Positions 12,328 to 21,307 of a stretch of 64,000 nt of DNA are shown one piece after another. Made by a program: the position numbers and the translations under genes. Each line of letters begins with the position of its first letter. The stretch's first letter is position 1. Below the pieces are notes generated by a model. That model was not told the DNA's origin. It did not search any database and worked only from the letters and a program-made list of their open reading frames with translations. This stretch comes from Roridomyces roridus (taxonomy: Eukaryota; Basidiomycota; Agaricomycetes; Agaricales; Mycenaceae). The stretch covers positions 1,054,001 through 1,118,000 of the forward strand of contig JARKIF010000018.1 of NCBI GenBank assembly GCA_029378245.1. The letters are read 5' to 3'.

Positions 12328-12981
12328 ATGAGCAGACTCGCCCGCGAGCAACTGCTCGCCGCAGTTATCCTCTCCAAGGTGCTGGTAAGTGCGCTTCGCA
12401 GACCTGTCTTCTCACGGTTGAATTCCCGCCTATCATAGCCATCACCCGGCGACTGCTGTCAACGATGCTCTGCCGCCAACAAAACTTGCTTGTTCCTCTC
12501 CTGGGGTCGTGCGTGCGTGGCTTGCGAAGGCCATTATTACGCCGACTGCAAGTACAAAAGCTTGGACGAGTGGAACAGCTTTCGTCACTCTCCTCACTTC
12601 CAACTTCCGGGTGCGCTACTTGTTTTCTGTACTCTTGGATGGCACTCAAAGTTTTTCTAGAACCTGCACTCCTTGATTCCGTGCCAACCGCTTTCCTTTT
12701 TCCCTCATGTTCCCGAGGTCTTTGCGATCCTCCATACTCAATACTATCTCTGGCCGTTGTATATGCTGGATCTCAACCTCCGCGAACTGAGCCTCGACCT
12801 TCTGATCGACTGGACTGTCGCTATTTACGGTGCCGGACCTCCGCCCCAAGCTTTCCTGGACTTGGCGCTGTGTCGTCTGACGGAATTATGCTATCCCGAG
12901 ACGGTCCATGACACCATGCAGATTATCCAGGCTCGGATTTACTCAGCCGAGCCGCAACCCAAAATAGTAGCCTTCATGTAA
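12328..12981 (+). pseudogene. G1 accessory gene 3: small Zn(II)2Cys6-like protein, one frame break
   Basis: Three exons are inferred: 12328-12384, 12439-12610 and about 12661-12981. A CATAAAAAG box at 12293-12301 lies just upstream, and a CCGCGG palindrome at 12252-12257. Exon 2 has CX2CX6CX8CX2CX6C (12457-12549, cysteines in CQRC, CLFLSWGRAC and ACEGHYYADC). Exon 3 encodes a helical domain (FPHVPEVFAILHTQYYLW, then NLRELSLDLLIDW). That domain aligns by eye with gene 4 just downstream, so the two look like tandem duplicates. The splice between exons 2 and 3 is off by one base, whereas gene 4 splices in phase. This copy therefore probably carries an indel. Confidence 0.6.
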
Positions 12982-13100
12982 TGGAGTAGACGTAATTGCC
13001 CTTTCTAAAAACATGCGGCCGCTGCTATCTTGGTCCTCCAAAATCTTCAGTTTCCGATCGCTGTATCACCCTCGATCACTTCCGCGAGGTCTCTATTTGC

Positions 13101-13108
13101 TATAAAAG
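13101..13108 (+). promoter_or_regulatory. TATA box of G1 accessory gene 4
   Basis: TATAAAAG lies 45 bp before the start codon at 13153, and CCTCGAAC and TCCGCGAGG words flank it. This suggests independent RNA polymerase II transcription of the antisense cassette. Confidence 0.6.
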
Positions 13109-13152
13109 ACCCCCTCGAACTGACCGATTTCTCTGTCTACTTTCCCAGCGAC

Positions 13153-13811
13153 ATGCCTCGTCGCAACCTTCGCGAAGTTCAGACCATCCAAATGCTGGAG
13201 GACCTCCGGGTATGTTCCCATCTTAGCCCTGATCCCAACACTTCGTCTAAACTGCCTTTCCTTAGCCTCCCGGAGGAACCATGTGCGGTCCTTGCCAAGA
13301 GTTATGCCTGCCTTGTATCTTCGTGTCCTGGGGGCGTGCTTGTCGTCGGTGCACCTATCGCTTCTGCCCTTGCGAGTTTACGGAGATGAACGAGTTCCTG
13401 TCGTTCCGCCGGAGCCCAATTTGCGACGAGCAGGGTGCGTCTACTTTCGCCTCCCTCAATGCTTTTACTCATTCGCCACTTTCTTCAGCGGTTCCTTTTC
13501 ATCGCAAGCCCGTGCCGTACTCGCAGCTCCTTCCCTTCGTGCCTCGCGCGTTCGAGATCCTTCGCGAGTCGTATCACAACCGTACTCGTCGTGAGATCAA
13601 GTCCACCTTCGAGCGCATGTCGATCTCTGCGATCCTCACTTGGCTTATGCAACACGAAAACGACCCTTACTTCCACCCGGACGTCGAGCATCTCGCCCTC
13701 AAAGTTCTTATTGAGCGCGGCCACCCTGACAGCCTCAACGCCCTCTTTGCTATTCGCCAGTCCGGTACCTTGACTTTCACCGCGACTGCGCGCCCTGTTC
13801 GTACGCCTTAG
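13153..13811 (+). CDS. G1 accessory gene 4: small Zn(II)2Cys6-like protein
   Basis: Three exons (13153-13209, 13266-13434, 13489-13811) join in consistent phases and give an open 182-residue protein. Exon 2 (13284-13373) holds CX2CX6CX8CX2CX6C with two further cysteines inside the X6 loops (MCGPC, CLPC, ACRRC, FCPCEF). Its spacing equals that of genes 1 and 3 and matches the fungal binuclear zinc cluster. The basic residues usual for DNA contact are sparse. The C-terminal half is helical (FVPRAFEILRESYHNRT, then MSISAILTWLMQHEN) and aligns with gene 3. The stop lies only 25 bp from the end of the convergent pol frame. A DNA- or RNA-binding regulator of the element is my inference. The function is unknown. 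Confidence 0.7.
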
Positions 13812-13835
13812 AGTACGCTTTTATAGCTTCGCCGT

Positions 13836-16800
13836 TCATGTCCGTAGTTTGTCTACCAATTTCGATAAACGTTTGGTCTTGCAAATTCTGGCTGCTGCAT
13901 CATCGTTCGAATCTTCCGCGGAGGAGTCCTCGGACTGTTCTTCGTCTTCCGTCTCTGGCTCTTCAAAGTCTTCTGCTGTTACCCGCAGGCGAACATCCTT
14001 GAATTGAATGTCCTTTCCTTGGTACACCTTAGATTTCTTTGTTTTCGGCTCCACAGATTCCTCGTCGTTTGCTAGCTTCTCCAGAGTTTCCTTCGAGATG
14101 TCGATGACTCTATGGATGTTCTCTGGTAACGGAATAGATTGTCGTGCAAAATAAGGGATAACCCTAAACGCTCCAATTTTGTCTTGGAACATTGCACCGT
14201 TCATTTCCGCGACCAAGTACGCTCCTCCTTTGGTTCGTCGAACCACTATCATAGGTCCTAGGTATCGGTTCTCCATTTTTGAATTCAAACTCTTTTCTAC
14301 ACTGGTATGTCTGACCAGCACCAACTCTCCTGGTTGGAAATCGTACTGTTGGATGGTGTTCTCGAAGTACCTCTCGTACTTCCGTAATGCCATCCTTTTC
14401 TCATGGGTGACGCGCAACCTCATGGCTTCTACATGCTGATGATGCTTGGCCAAGGCCTGTGCCCGGAATCCCACTAATTCTGAGTTGGTCAAAACCCTGT
14501 CAGGCAGTTCTACCAACCAGGTCGCTTCCTCCAAATCCAAAGGTAGGATCGGATGCGCTCCGGTGACTAGGAAGAAGGGAGAACACCCCTTGCCTTTCCT
14601 AATGGTAATCCTGTCTGCCCACAACACCTGATGGAAGAAGTAGAACCACTTCCCCGGGTTTCCACCCGTAGCTTTGGTTAGCGACTGTCGAAGCGGGAAG
14701 TGCCCCTGCTCGACCTTGCCGTTACCTTGCGAGTTGTAAGGCGATATATTGATTCCAATAATGCCATATTTCTTTTCCAACCACGCTAAAGCCTTTCTGA
14801 ACGCGCCCGCATTATCTGTTACAATCACCCGCGGACAGCCCCATCTGCAGATAATATCCTCCAGAATGAACATCCCAAGCGTCTCAGCATTCTCGTTCTT
14901 AATTGGTCGTGCTTCCAACCAACTCGATAGTGAATCGCGGGCGTCTACAACCATTGAATATCCATTCGAAGTTGCTCCCATTTTCATCACGTCAATGTGA
15001 ACTTGCTGAAACAGACTCGGCGTGTGCGTGATGACAGGCGGGATTTTCAAGAGTGTCGTTTGCCGTACTTGACAGCTATGGCACGTTTTAATATACCAAC
15101 TGACATCCCTATCCAACTCCGGCCACCAGAATCGTAGGCTGATCAATTCTTTGGTTGCCCAAAATCCTCGATGTCCTAGACTATCGTGTGCTGCACGCAT
15201 CATGTACATCCTGTGCTCTTTATCTACCACCAATTGGTGTGCTGTACCGATTCCTTTTCGATACATCCTCCCCTCTTTCAAAAAGAAATGTGAGGCCCAC
15301 CGAACGAAGTGTCTGTAATCTTTCTTCTGAACACTCTTCGGCCTTTTCAGTGGATTCTCCAGCCAAGTCCTTAAACCGGCCAGTCTGTTATCCTGCATCT
15401 TAGCCAAGTTAGAGCGCCGACTCTCGTCATACGGCTCCCGCTTGTCCGGATCCCATTTCAACTCCAAGTCCGGAATTAGCGGTTCCGCGGCCTGCACAAA
15501 CTGTGGTACAGGTTCCCTTTCTTTCTCATACGCCCTTTTCACAGAAGTCCTGACTTGCTCCTCCAAAGACCTGGCCCAAGCCCAGTCAGTCTCGAAGTCC
15601 GCGGGGCTCTCCGCGCACTCAGTTGTCTGTAAATAGCCGCCCCTTGTGTCTATCTTGTCTTTAAATTCCTCGAATTCCAGCGGTTGCGGCCCATTTGGAT
15701 CAATCTCCTCATGGTCCTCGGGTGGATCATTATCGTCGAAACCATCCTCTGGATTCTTAAAGACTTCGTCCCCTGGATGCGGGTCCCTTCTTGACAGACC
15801 ATCCGGCGCGAAAGTCGCACCAGGTACGTGTTTTAACTTGAAATGGAACATGAGAATCTTCTCGATCCACCGGTTAATAGTCGCATTTGGCCCCATTCCA
15901 GGATTCTTCAACATTCCACGGATGTACAAGGCATCCGTCTCAACCACCAGCCGTCTACATCCCAACAACCAGTACGACATTGCATCCAGAGCCCTCATGA
16001 GCCCGAACAATTCGCGCTTTGGTTGCGAGTAATTGGCTTCTCTTTCTGTTAGTGTGATTGACGCGAACCTCGCGTACCACCTCTTGGTCGGGTCCTCGGG
16101 GTCTACCTGGTAGATAATTAACCCCACAGCCCTCCAAGACGTGTCCACTTGTAATACTATGTCCGAATCCAGCTCATAATCCAGAGGCTTGAGTGCCTTA
16201 CAGTCTTTGAGCGCTTCTCGAACATCTGCTTGTGCCTTATCGTGGGCTTCACCCCATTCAAAAGGTATTTCCTTCTTCGTTAGGTCATTTATTGGACCTA
16301 GGATTTTCGCAAAGTCTTTTATGTAGGACCGGAGGACGCCAACTGTTCCGAGGTATGACTTGACTTGTGTAAAGTTCGCCAGTTTTCCCCATTTCATGAT
16401 GACATCAATCCGTTTAGGATCCGCGATCCTGCCTTCATAAGTACACATATGACCAACAACTTCAAATGTGCCTTTGCAAAGTACTGCTTTCTTTCCTGAA
16501 AATGTTCCTCCAGCATAGATCATTCTAGCAACAACCCTGTTCAAATTTTGAAAGTGTTCCCACACGAATCGTCTGATGCCTTTGTTTTCGGCTATGCGCT
16601 CATAGTCTCCGTCCTTAGTCTCGTATCGAGTCTTAGGTCTGCGGATAGGTACATCATCAATGTAGGGGATGGTGACATGAGGTACTTCATCTCTGAGAAT
16701 ATAGGTAACATCATCATGGAAAATGGGAACCGAATTGGTCCAGCCCATGGGTAGCTTCACTAATCTCATGGCTCCAAAGGGAGTCTGAAACGTTGTATAG

Positions 16801-17921
16801 TCCCTCGAACCTTCTGCGAGGTCTCGATTGTCATATCCTACGAACATATCCAATGCTCCTCCGCAAGCGCGTCCTGCAAATTGCTCTGCGATGGCCTCTG
16901 TACCTGGTGTGACTCCAGAATGCTGGATGGTAACTTCGTTCAACCTCTCCAAGGAGTGCACAATCCGTAGTGACTTGCCATCTTTCTTGATTACCGCAAA
17001 GATCGGAGTGCGATACGAAGAGTTCGAAGGCTCGTATACACCTGCATCAATCTTCGCCTTGATGTTCTTGCAAAATTCTTCATAATGACCAGGCGGAATC
17101 GGAATCTGCGAACACACCCACGGGGTATGTTCTGCAACCGGAATTTCCACGGGAGGAAAGAACTCGTGCTTCAATCTCCCTCTCTCATTTTCTTCCCAGG
17201 CGAAGCTCTTCTCATGTTGCATCATAAAATGGTGCATCAACTTGCGCTCCTCGGGTTCTAAGAGTCCATCATCATGTATTGCGTCAACCATATCACGGCG
17301 CTCCTCAGTATACCTTCCCACTGCCTCGAATTCAGGTGGATTCGGGTTTAGAGTTGGCATGTCCTGCAAGGGGTCACCCGTGATCTTCCTCTCGATCCGA
17401 TATTTCTCGGGCAAGGTGGCCAGTATCGGCGTGACCTTGTCTGCGACTTTCTTGTACTTCTTTCCGAGGAAGTTAGCTACCTCCTCTGTGCAATCCCTCA
17501 ATATCTCGGGTATGGTAGGTACTTTCTTGCGAAACATCTTTCTAATTGACTTTGGCGCTGATCGCTCAGTTTCCCCGCGTAGTTGCATCAGCGTCATCTT
17601 TCGGGTATTCTTCCCGCATCTGATCCGACGCTTCTCACGGTTGCGTTTCTGGGCTACGCCAGTCTCGCCCACTTCTTTGAAAGTAAACACCTCCATCCCT
17701 TCCTCAGTCTTACTAAGACCTAGATACTGATTCAACAGCTCAGCTGCCGCTTCGTCATCGTCCACTACCTGTCTCGAGGCACATAGATATGCTTGTGTGA
17801 TATCCTCCTCAGTAGCAACTTTGTCCTTGGGTTTTGCATACCCCGTACATATCAGTTGTCCACGCTCATCGTAATCCCAAGAAGTCATGAGTTCTCCCCC
17901 ATCCTCGAGTTCCTCGAACAA
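13836..17921 (-). CDS. pol: G1 Pol: reverse transcriptase, RNase H, integrase
   Basis: This uninterrupted frame of about 1,361 codons has no ATG at its beginning. The first codon after the protease stop region is TTG, which fits entry by -1 frameshifting from the protease frame. RT motifs include SLRIVHSLERLN, TTFQTPFGAMRLVKLPMGW and the catalytic YIDDVP at about residues 420-425. RNase H follows (QVDTSWRAVG, SQPKRELFGLMRAL, VVETDA, then GATFAPDGLSRR). The integrase has an HH-CC finger (HDSLGHRGF and CHSCQ) and DDE residues in HIDVMKM, VTDNAGAF and GKVEQGH. The C-terminus is acidic. The protein copies element RNA and inserts the DNA. Its intactness and the near-identical LTRs suggest a recently active element. 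Confidence 0.93.
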   Translation of the reverse strand: MFEELEDGGELMTSWDYDERGQLICTGYAKPKDKVATEEDITQAYLCASRQVVDDDEAAAELLNQYLGLSKTEEGMEVFTFKEVGETGVAQKRNREKRRIRCGKNTRKMTLMQLRGETERSAPKSIRKMFRKKVPTIPEILRDCTEEVANFLGKKYKKVADKVTPILATLPEKYRIERKITGDPLQDMPTLNPNPPEFEAVGRYTEERRDMVDAIHDDGLLEPEERKLMHHFMMQHEKSFAWEENERGRLKHEFFPPVEIPVAEHTPWVCSQIPIPPGHYEEFCKNIKAKIDAGVYEPSNSSYRTPIFAVIKKDGKSLRIVHSLERLNEVTIQHSGVTPGTEAIAEQFAGRACGGALDMFVGYDNRDLAEGSRDYTTFQTPFGAMRLVKLPMGWTNSVPIFHDDVTYILRDEVPHVTIPYIDDVPIRRPKTRYETKDGDYERIAENKGIRRFVWEHFQNLNRVVARMIYAGGTFSGKKAVLCKGTFEVVGHMCTYEGRIADPKRIDVIMKWGKLANFTQVKSYLGTVGVLRSYIKDFAKILGPINDLTKKEIPFEWGEAHDKAQADVREALKDCKALKPLDYELDSDIVLQVDTSWRAVGLIIYQVDPEDPTKRWYARFASITLTEREANYSQPKRELFGLMRALDAMSYWLLGCRRLVVETDALYIRGMLKNPGMGPNATINRWIEKILMFHFKLKHVPGATFAPDGLSRRDPHPGDEVFKNPEDGFDDNDPPEDHEEIDPNGPQPLEFEEFKDKIDTRGGYLQTTECAESPADFETDWAWARSLEEQVRTSVKRAYEKEREPVPQFVQAAEPLIPDLELKWDPDKREPYDESRRSNLAKMQDNRLAGLRTWLENPLKRPKSVQKKDYRHFVRWASHFFLKEGRMYRKGIGTAHQLVVDKEHRMYMMRAAHDSLGHRGFWATKELISLRFWWPELDRDVSWYIKTCHSCQVRQTTLLKIPPVITHTPSLFQQVHIDVMKMGATSNGYSMVVDARDSLSSWLEARPIKNENAETLGMFILEDIICRWGCPRVIVTDNAGAFRKALAWLEKKYGIIGINISPYNSQGNGKVEQGHFPLRQSLTKATGGNPGKWFYFFHQVLWADRITIRKGKGCSPFFLVTGAHPILPLDLEEATWLVELPDRVLTNSELVGFRAQALAKHHQHVEAMRLRVTHEKRMALRKYERYFENTIQQYDFQPGELVLVRHTSVEKSLNSKMENRYLGPMIVVRRTKGGAYLVAEMNGAMFQDKIGAFRVIPYFARQSIPLPENIHRVIDISKETLEKLANDEESVEPKTKKSKVYQGKDIQFKDVRLRVTAEDFEEPETEDEEQSEDSSAEDSNDDAAARICKTKRLSKLVDKLRT

Positions 17922-17923
17922 AC

Positions 17924-19273
17924 TTAAAAATTTCTTTTAGGCGACTCGCTGTCGGCTGATAATACCGGGTGCTCTTTCTCTGCTTTCCCAACTACGCGCT
18001 GTTTGCCACGTTCGCTGGTAGGAATGGTCATTGTACGTTGTGTCACAGGATCCGTCATGGTTATTGTCTGAGTTCCATCCGGTTTGTTTTGAATCACAGC
18101 ACTGGTAACGATTTCGAAAGGTCTACCCAGGAGCGCTTTGTAGGGCGCTGTCCTGAGCACATGGATCTGTAGGAATACAGTGATACCTGGGAACGTGAAA
18201 GCTACATTTCGTGCTAGCCCCATCGTTCTCTCAACCTTGCCCGTGGATCCCTGCATCAACACGGTCGCGGAAGTATCCCATGCGAGCCCAAAATGAATGG
18301 CCTCTGCCTCGGTTATCGAACATATCTGCGAACCACCATCTAGTAGTGTTTCGACAGTTCCAATGCCATTAATCAACGGATACAGACTTCGCAATGCTGC
18401 GGAAGACGTGCCAACGTAGATATCCTTTCCTGATTTCCCCGAGCCTAAGCTATCGTGATACTGTACAAAAGCATCCTCAATTACGATGGACCCTTCTGGT
18501 ACAGCCCCACTTGCTTCCGTGGTTACGAATACATACTGATCGAATGGTAAATCGTCAATGTGCACCGCCCCTTCCGGAACCTGATCTCCTGACTCAGCCT
18601 GGACCTCCGCGGACGGCTCCTCGGACTGGGTCTCGGACCCTGTCTCGCTCTGAGCTTCCTCGGTGTCCAACTCGCTTTCCACCACCACCTCTCCCGTTTC
18701 CTTGTCTACCACTCTTACTACAAAGTTGGACGACTCAGAGCCTTGGAGGGCTTGGAAGATAGGTCGCCGACGTTTGGCCGTGACCTTGTTCATTTCCTTC
18801 TGCAGAGGGTTGCTGGCTGCCATTAGATGCCGGATCGTCACTGGAATTTCCATATCTAAGATCCTTTTCTTCAATGCTTTGACCGCTGCTCCATCATCAA
18901 CTTCCGAGGTTACCTTGTACGCTCGCTCCGTGTCATTGGAGGTCGTCTTTGGTAGCTCAGTCTTCTGGGGATTCGGTTTTCGCGGAAGGGCTGGCTCTCC
19001 CTTAGCATCCACTACCGGTGGTACATCCCGATAGGGCAACTCTTCTGCTCGAGTACTGGTGGGCGGAGGATCGTCTTCATCCTCTACCTCTTCAACTGTG
19101 GGCTTCGGATCTCTCTTCCGAGGAGGCACCACAACTGCATCCATCACTATCTTTTTAGGTTTTTCCATTTTCTCAGTCCTCTTCTTGGCCGGCGTCTTTT
19201 TCGGTTTCTGGGCGTCCTCGGGAACGTCGCGTCTACCCGGAGGGCCACGCGGCAGATCCTTCCTCGGACTTAC
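17924..19273 (-). CDS. G1 protease-containing ORF
   Basis: The frame has an internal ATG at 19168, giving 414 codons, but it is open upstream to the gag stop at 19270. It lies in the -1 frame relative to gag. The N-terminal half is Lys-, Pro- and acidic-rich. The retropepsin-like domain is in the C-terminal half: TLLDGGSQICSI, then RNVAFTFPGITVFLQIHVL and ALLGRPFEI. The catalytic triplet reads D-G-G rather than D-S-G or D-T-G, whereas G2 has D-T-G. Retropepsins cleave Gag and Pol and act as dimers, and whether D-G-G is active is unclear. The TAA stop at 17924-17926 is followed directly by pol in the -1 frame. Confidence 0.85.
   Translation of the reverse strand, partial: VSPRKDLPRGPPGRRDVPEDAQKPKKTPAKKRTEKMEKPKKIVMDAVVVPPRKRDPKPTVEEVEDEDDPPPTSTRAEELPYRDVPPVVDAKGEPALPRKPNPQKTELPKTTSNDTERAYKVTSEVDDGAAVKALKKRILDMEIPVTIRHLMAASNPLQKEMNKVTAKRRRPIFQALQGSESSNFVVRVVDKETGEVVVESELDTEEAQSETGSETQSEEPSAEVQAESGDQVPEGAVHIDDLPFDQYVFVTTEASGAVPEGSIVIEDAFVQYHDSLGSGKSGKDIYVGTSSAALRSLYPLINGIGTVETLLDGGSQICSITEAEAIHFGLAWDTSATVLMQGSTGKVERTMGLARNVAFTFPGITVFLQIHVLRTAPYKALLGRPFEIVTSAVIQNKPDGTQTITMTDPVTQRTMTIPTSERGKQRVVGKAEKEHPVLSADSESPKRNF
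17927..17933 (-). promoter_or_regulatory. Candidate -1 frameshift site at G1 protease-pol junction
   Basis: On the minus strand the heptamer A AAT TTT sits directly before the TAA stop of the protease frame. It fits the X XXY YYZ slippery pattern. A -1 slip here continues as TTA AGT TTG TTC GAG into the open pol frame. Pol lacks a nearby ATG. Confidence 0.7.
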
Positions 19274-20982
19274 CGAAAACCCTGACCATTAGCTTGCCCA
19301 GCTGCGGCCCTGGTTTGCAAGTTCTGCGACGCTTCTGGTACTGGCTCTTCCTCGCCAGCTCCGGTATCCTTCAACGATCCATGTCGAATCTCGTACAACT
19401 GGATCATCTGACGCAACTGCAGAGCTTCGACTTGTAAGGTAAGGATTTCATCCCCACGCGAATCATAGTCCGGCTCCTCTTCTGTCATGTATGCTTGCTT
19501 CAGAGGTTCCTGGGGCATCTTCCCCCCATTCCGACTCATGTAGAACTCCTCGACCTTCTGGGCTTTGGATTTGTTCCTTGGTTCTGACGGAATACTATGA
19601 CCGTTGTACTGGAATATCTTCCTATCCTGAACTCTAATCATTCCCAATAGCAAATGCTTGCGTTTAACCTCGCAGTCTTCTTGGTAATGTGGTCCAAGAC
19701 AATAGAAGCACCTATCGTCCCTGGCGGCCCCGTAAGATTGTCCACCATAATTGCCTTGTGACTGCCTCTGTTGTTGCTGAGGCGGTCCCCAGTTTGGCCT
19801 GGGTGGGGGCTGCTGCGGGGTGCTCTGCTGTAAGGCCGAGGCAATTCCCTTGAGTAGCTCCGCGGTCTCCACATGGCGCTTATGCTCTTCGACATTCTGT
19901 TTGTCGGCGGCTTCTGCCATGACTTTTTCCAACTCGTGGAATTTTTCAAACATCTCGGTGCGCAGACTTCCATCCGTGCCCTGAGTCGCCGACCCTGCTC
20001 CTTCTTCCGCGGGGTCATAGAGTCCCCCTAGGAATTGGTTCTGGGTGCGTTTGTCCTTTTCTTTGTCCTGACGCGACGGTCTAAAGCCACTGCTGATGCC
20101 ATAGAACGTGGTCGACTCTTCCTCGGTCAAGTCCTGACCGATTTTCAATACATCCGTCCAGAGGTATCTGTCCTCCGCGGGTCTGTCCAACTCTAGAGGC
20201 AACGGTGGCGGAGTTCCCTGCACTTTTGCTCGTTCCACCAAAATCGCATGCCCTTCTAGAGCCGCTTTGATACTGGGTAGTTGGTCCATGGGCGTGTTCC
20301 TTAGCCTGGCCTTCAGCGCTTGCTCGAAGTCCGCACTCAGACACGGTAGAATCTTGGACACCAACTCGCGATTGGATACTACATTCCCTAGTTTGGTTGC
20401 TTGCCCACGGAAGCTCCTGAAGAACGACATATATTCGGTCACTTCTCCCAAGTGGAGTTTATCCGCTGCTTGCTTCCTTACTACTTTGTCTAGTAGCATG
20501 ACAGATCCCTTTTCAGCCTTCTTGGCTTCAGGATAATTCATGTACAACTCCTTCACGAACTCATCGTAGGTGCCATCCTTGTATCTTTCCAAGTTGACCC
20601 ATTCTCGCTGAAGTTCTGGGGCTGCATATCGGATCGCCACCCATTTCTTTTCATCATCTGTCTTTGCATGATACGCCGTGCAAAGCTCCTCGACATTGTC
20701 CAAATACCACCCCAACATATGGGGTTCATCTGCTTTGAAATGCAATGCTCTGCCACCAAAAGGCGACGGAAATTTTGTTTTATCCATTGACATGGTTGTT
20801 TGTCTGTTTACTGGATTAAACGGAGTTTGAGTTTGAAGCTGCGGGTTCGAATTCGCGACAAGCTCGATTGCACTGTTTGAAAGGCTTCTCGTTCTTTGAG
20901 CGACTTTCTTTTGTTGGTCCGCAGCGTTGGCTGATACTCGTTCTTGGGCTCGGGTTGAAGCTGCTGCTCTTCCTCTGACCAC
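19270..20982 (-). CDS. gag: G1 Gag
   Basis: This is a 570-residue frame starting with ATG at 20982. After a Gln/Ala-rich N-terminus comes the capsid-like retrotransposon Gag region (MLGWYLDNVEEL, then REWVNLERYKDGTYDEFVKEL and related segments, residues about 80-260). The C-terminal part has a Pro/Gln-rich linker and one zinc knuckle, CFYCLGPHYQEDC. This is CX2CX3HX4C, one residue shorter than the usual CX2CX4HX4C. The same short form occurs in G2 Gag. Gag assembles the particle that packages element RNA. Confidence 0.88.
   Translation of the reverse strand: MVRGRAAASTRAQERVSANAADQQKKVAQRTRSLSNSAIELVANSNPQLQTQTPFNPVNRQTTMSMDKTKFPSPFGGRALHFKADEPHMLGWYLDNVEELCTAYHAKTDDEKKWVAIRYAAPELQREWVNLERYKDGTYDEFVKELYMNYPEAKKAEKGSVMLLDKVVRKQAADKLHLGEVTEYMSFFRSFRGQATKLGNVVSNRELVSKILPCLSADFEQALKARLRNTPMDQLPSIKAALEGHAILVERAKVQGTPPPLPLELDRPAEDRYLWTDVLKIGQDLTEEESTTFYGISSGFRPSRQDKEKDKRTQNQFLGGLYDPAEEGAGSATQGTDGSLRTEMFEKFHELEKVMAEAADKQNVEEHKRHVETAELLKGIASALQQSTPQQPPPRPNWGPPQQQQRQSQGNYGGQSYGAARDDRCFYCLGPHYQEDCEVKRKHLLLGMIRVQDRKIFQYNGHSIPSEPRNKSKAQKVEEFYMSRNGGKMPQEPLKQAYMTEEEPDYDSRGDEILTLQVEALQLRQMIQLYEIRHGSLKDTGAGEEEPVPEASQNLQTRAAAGQANGQGFR
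19276..19282 (-). promoter_or_regulatory. Candidate -1 frameshift site at G1 gag-protease junction
   Basis: On the minus strand G GGT TTT precedes the last gag codon and its TAA stop. It fits X XXY YYZ, and a -1 slip leads into the open frame that runs through the protease ORF. Confidence 0.7.
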
Positions 20983-21288
20983 GGGTGTAGCGTTTCGCTG
21001 CGAAGGGGTTCCTCTAGCTGAGCCTGCGGCTGCTGCTTGAGAGTTTTTGGTAGTCCTAGTGATCTTGTTCTGGGACTGGGTTGCAGATGCCTCGGGTACA
21101 AGGCTTTTCTGCGCGGCGGACTGTTTCTGAGAGGGTACTCCGAAAGACAGTTTGCCTAAGGTATGCTCGAAATGATTTGCTTTGTTAAACCGGCTTCGGT
21201 TTTCTTCTCGGATCTAAAAAGTAGACTTGTTGGAATCTCAAGATTCGACTTTGTTAAGCTTCGTTGATGCGAAATTTCAAAATTGACC

Positions 21289-21305
21289 CCTCGCGGTGGG
21301 CTCCA
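21289..21305 (-). promoter_or_regulatory. G1 primer-binding site
   Basis: Two bases inside the 5' LTR the minus strand reads TGGAGCCCACCGCGAGG. It starts with TGG, as expected for pairing with a tRNA 3' CCA end. The tRNA cannot be named from the window alone. Confidence 0.55.
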
Positions 21306-21307
21306 GA

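Noticed and set aside
14179..20536. Several 60-160 codon open frames on the plus strand opposite G1 pol and gag
   Set aside because: They are shadows of the intact minus-strand frames, lacking recognisable domains, promoters or splice structure.
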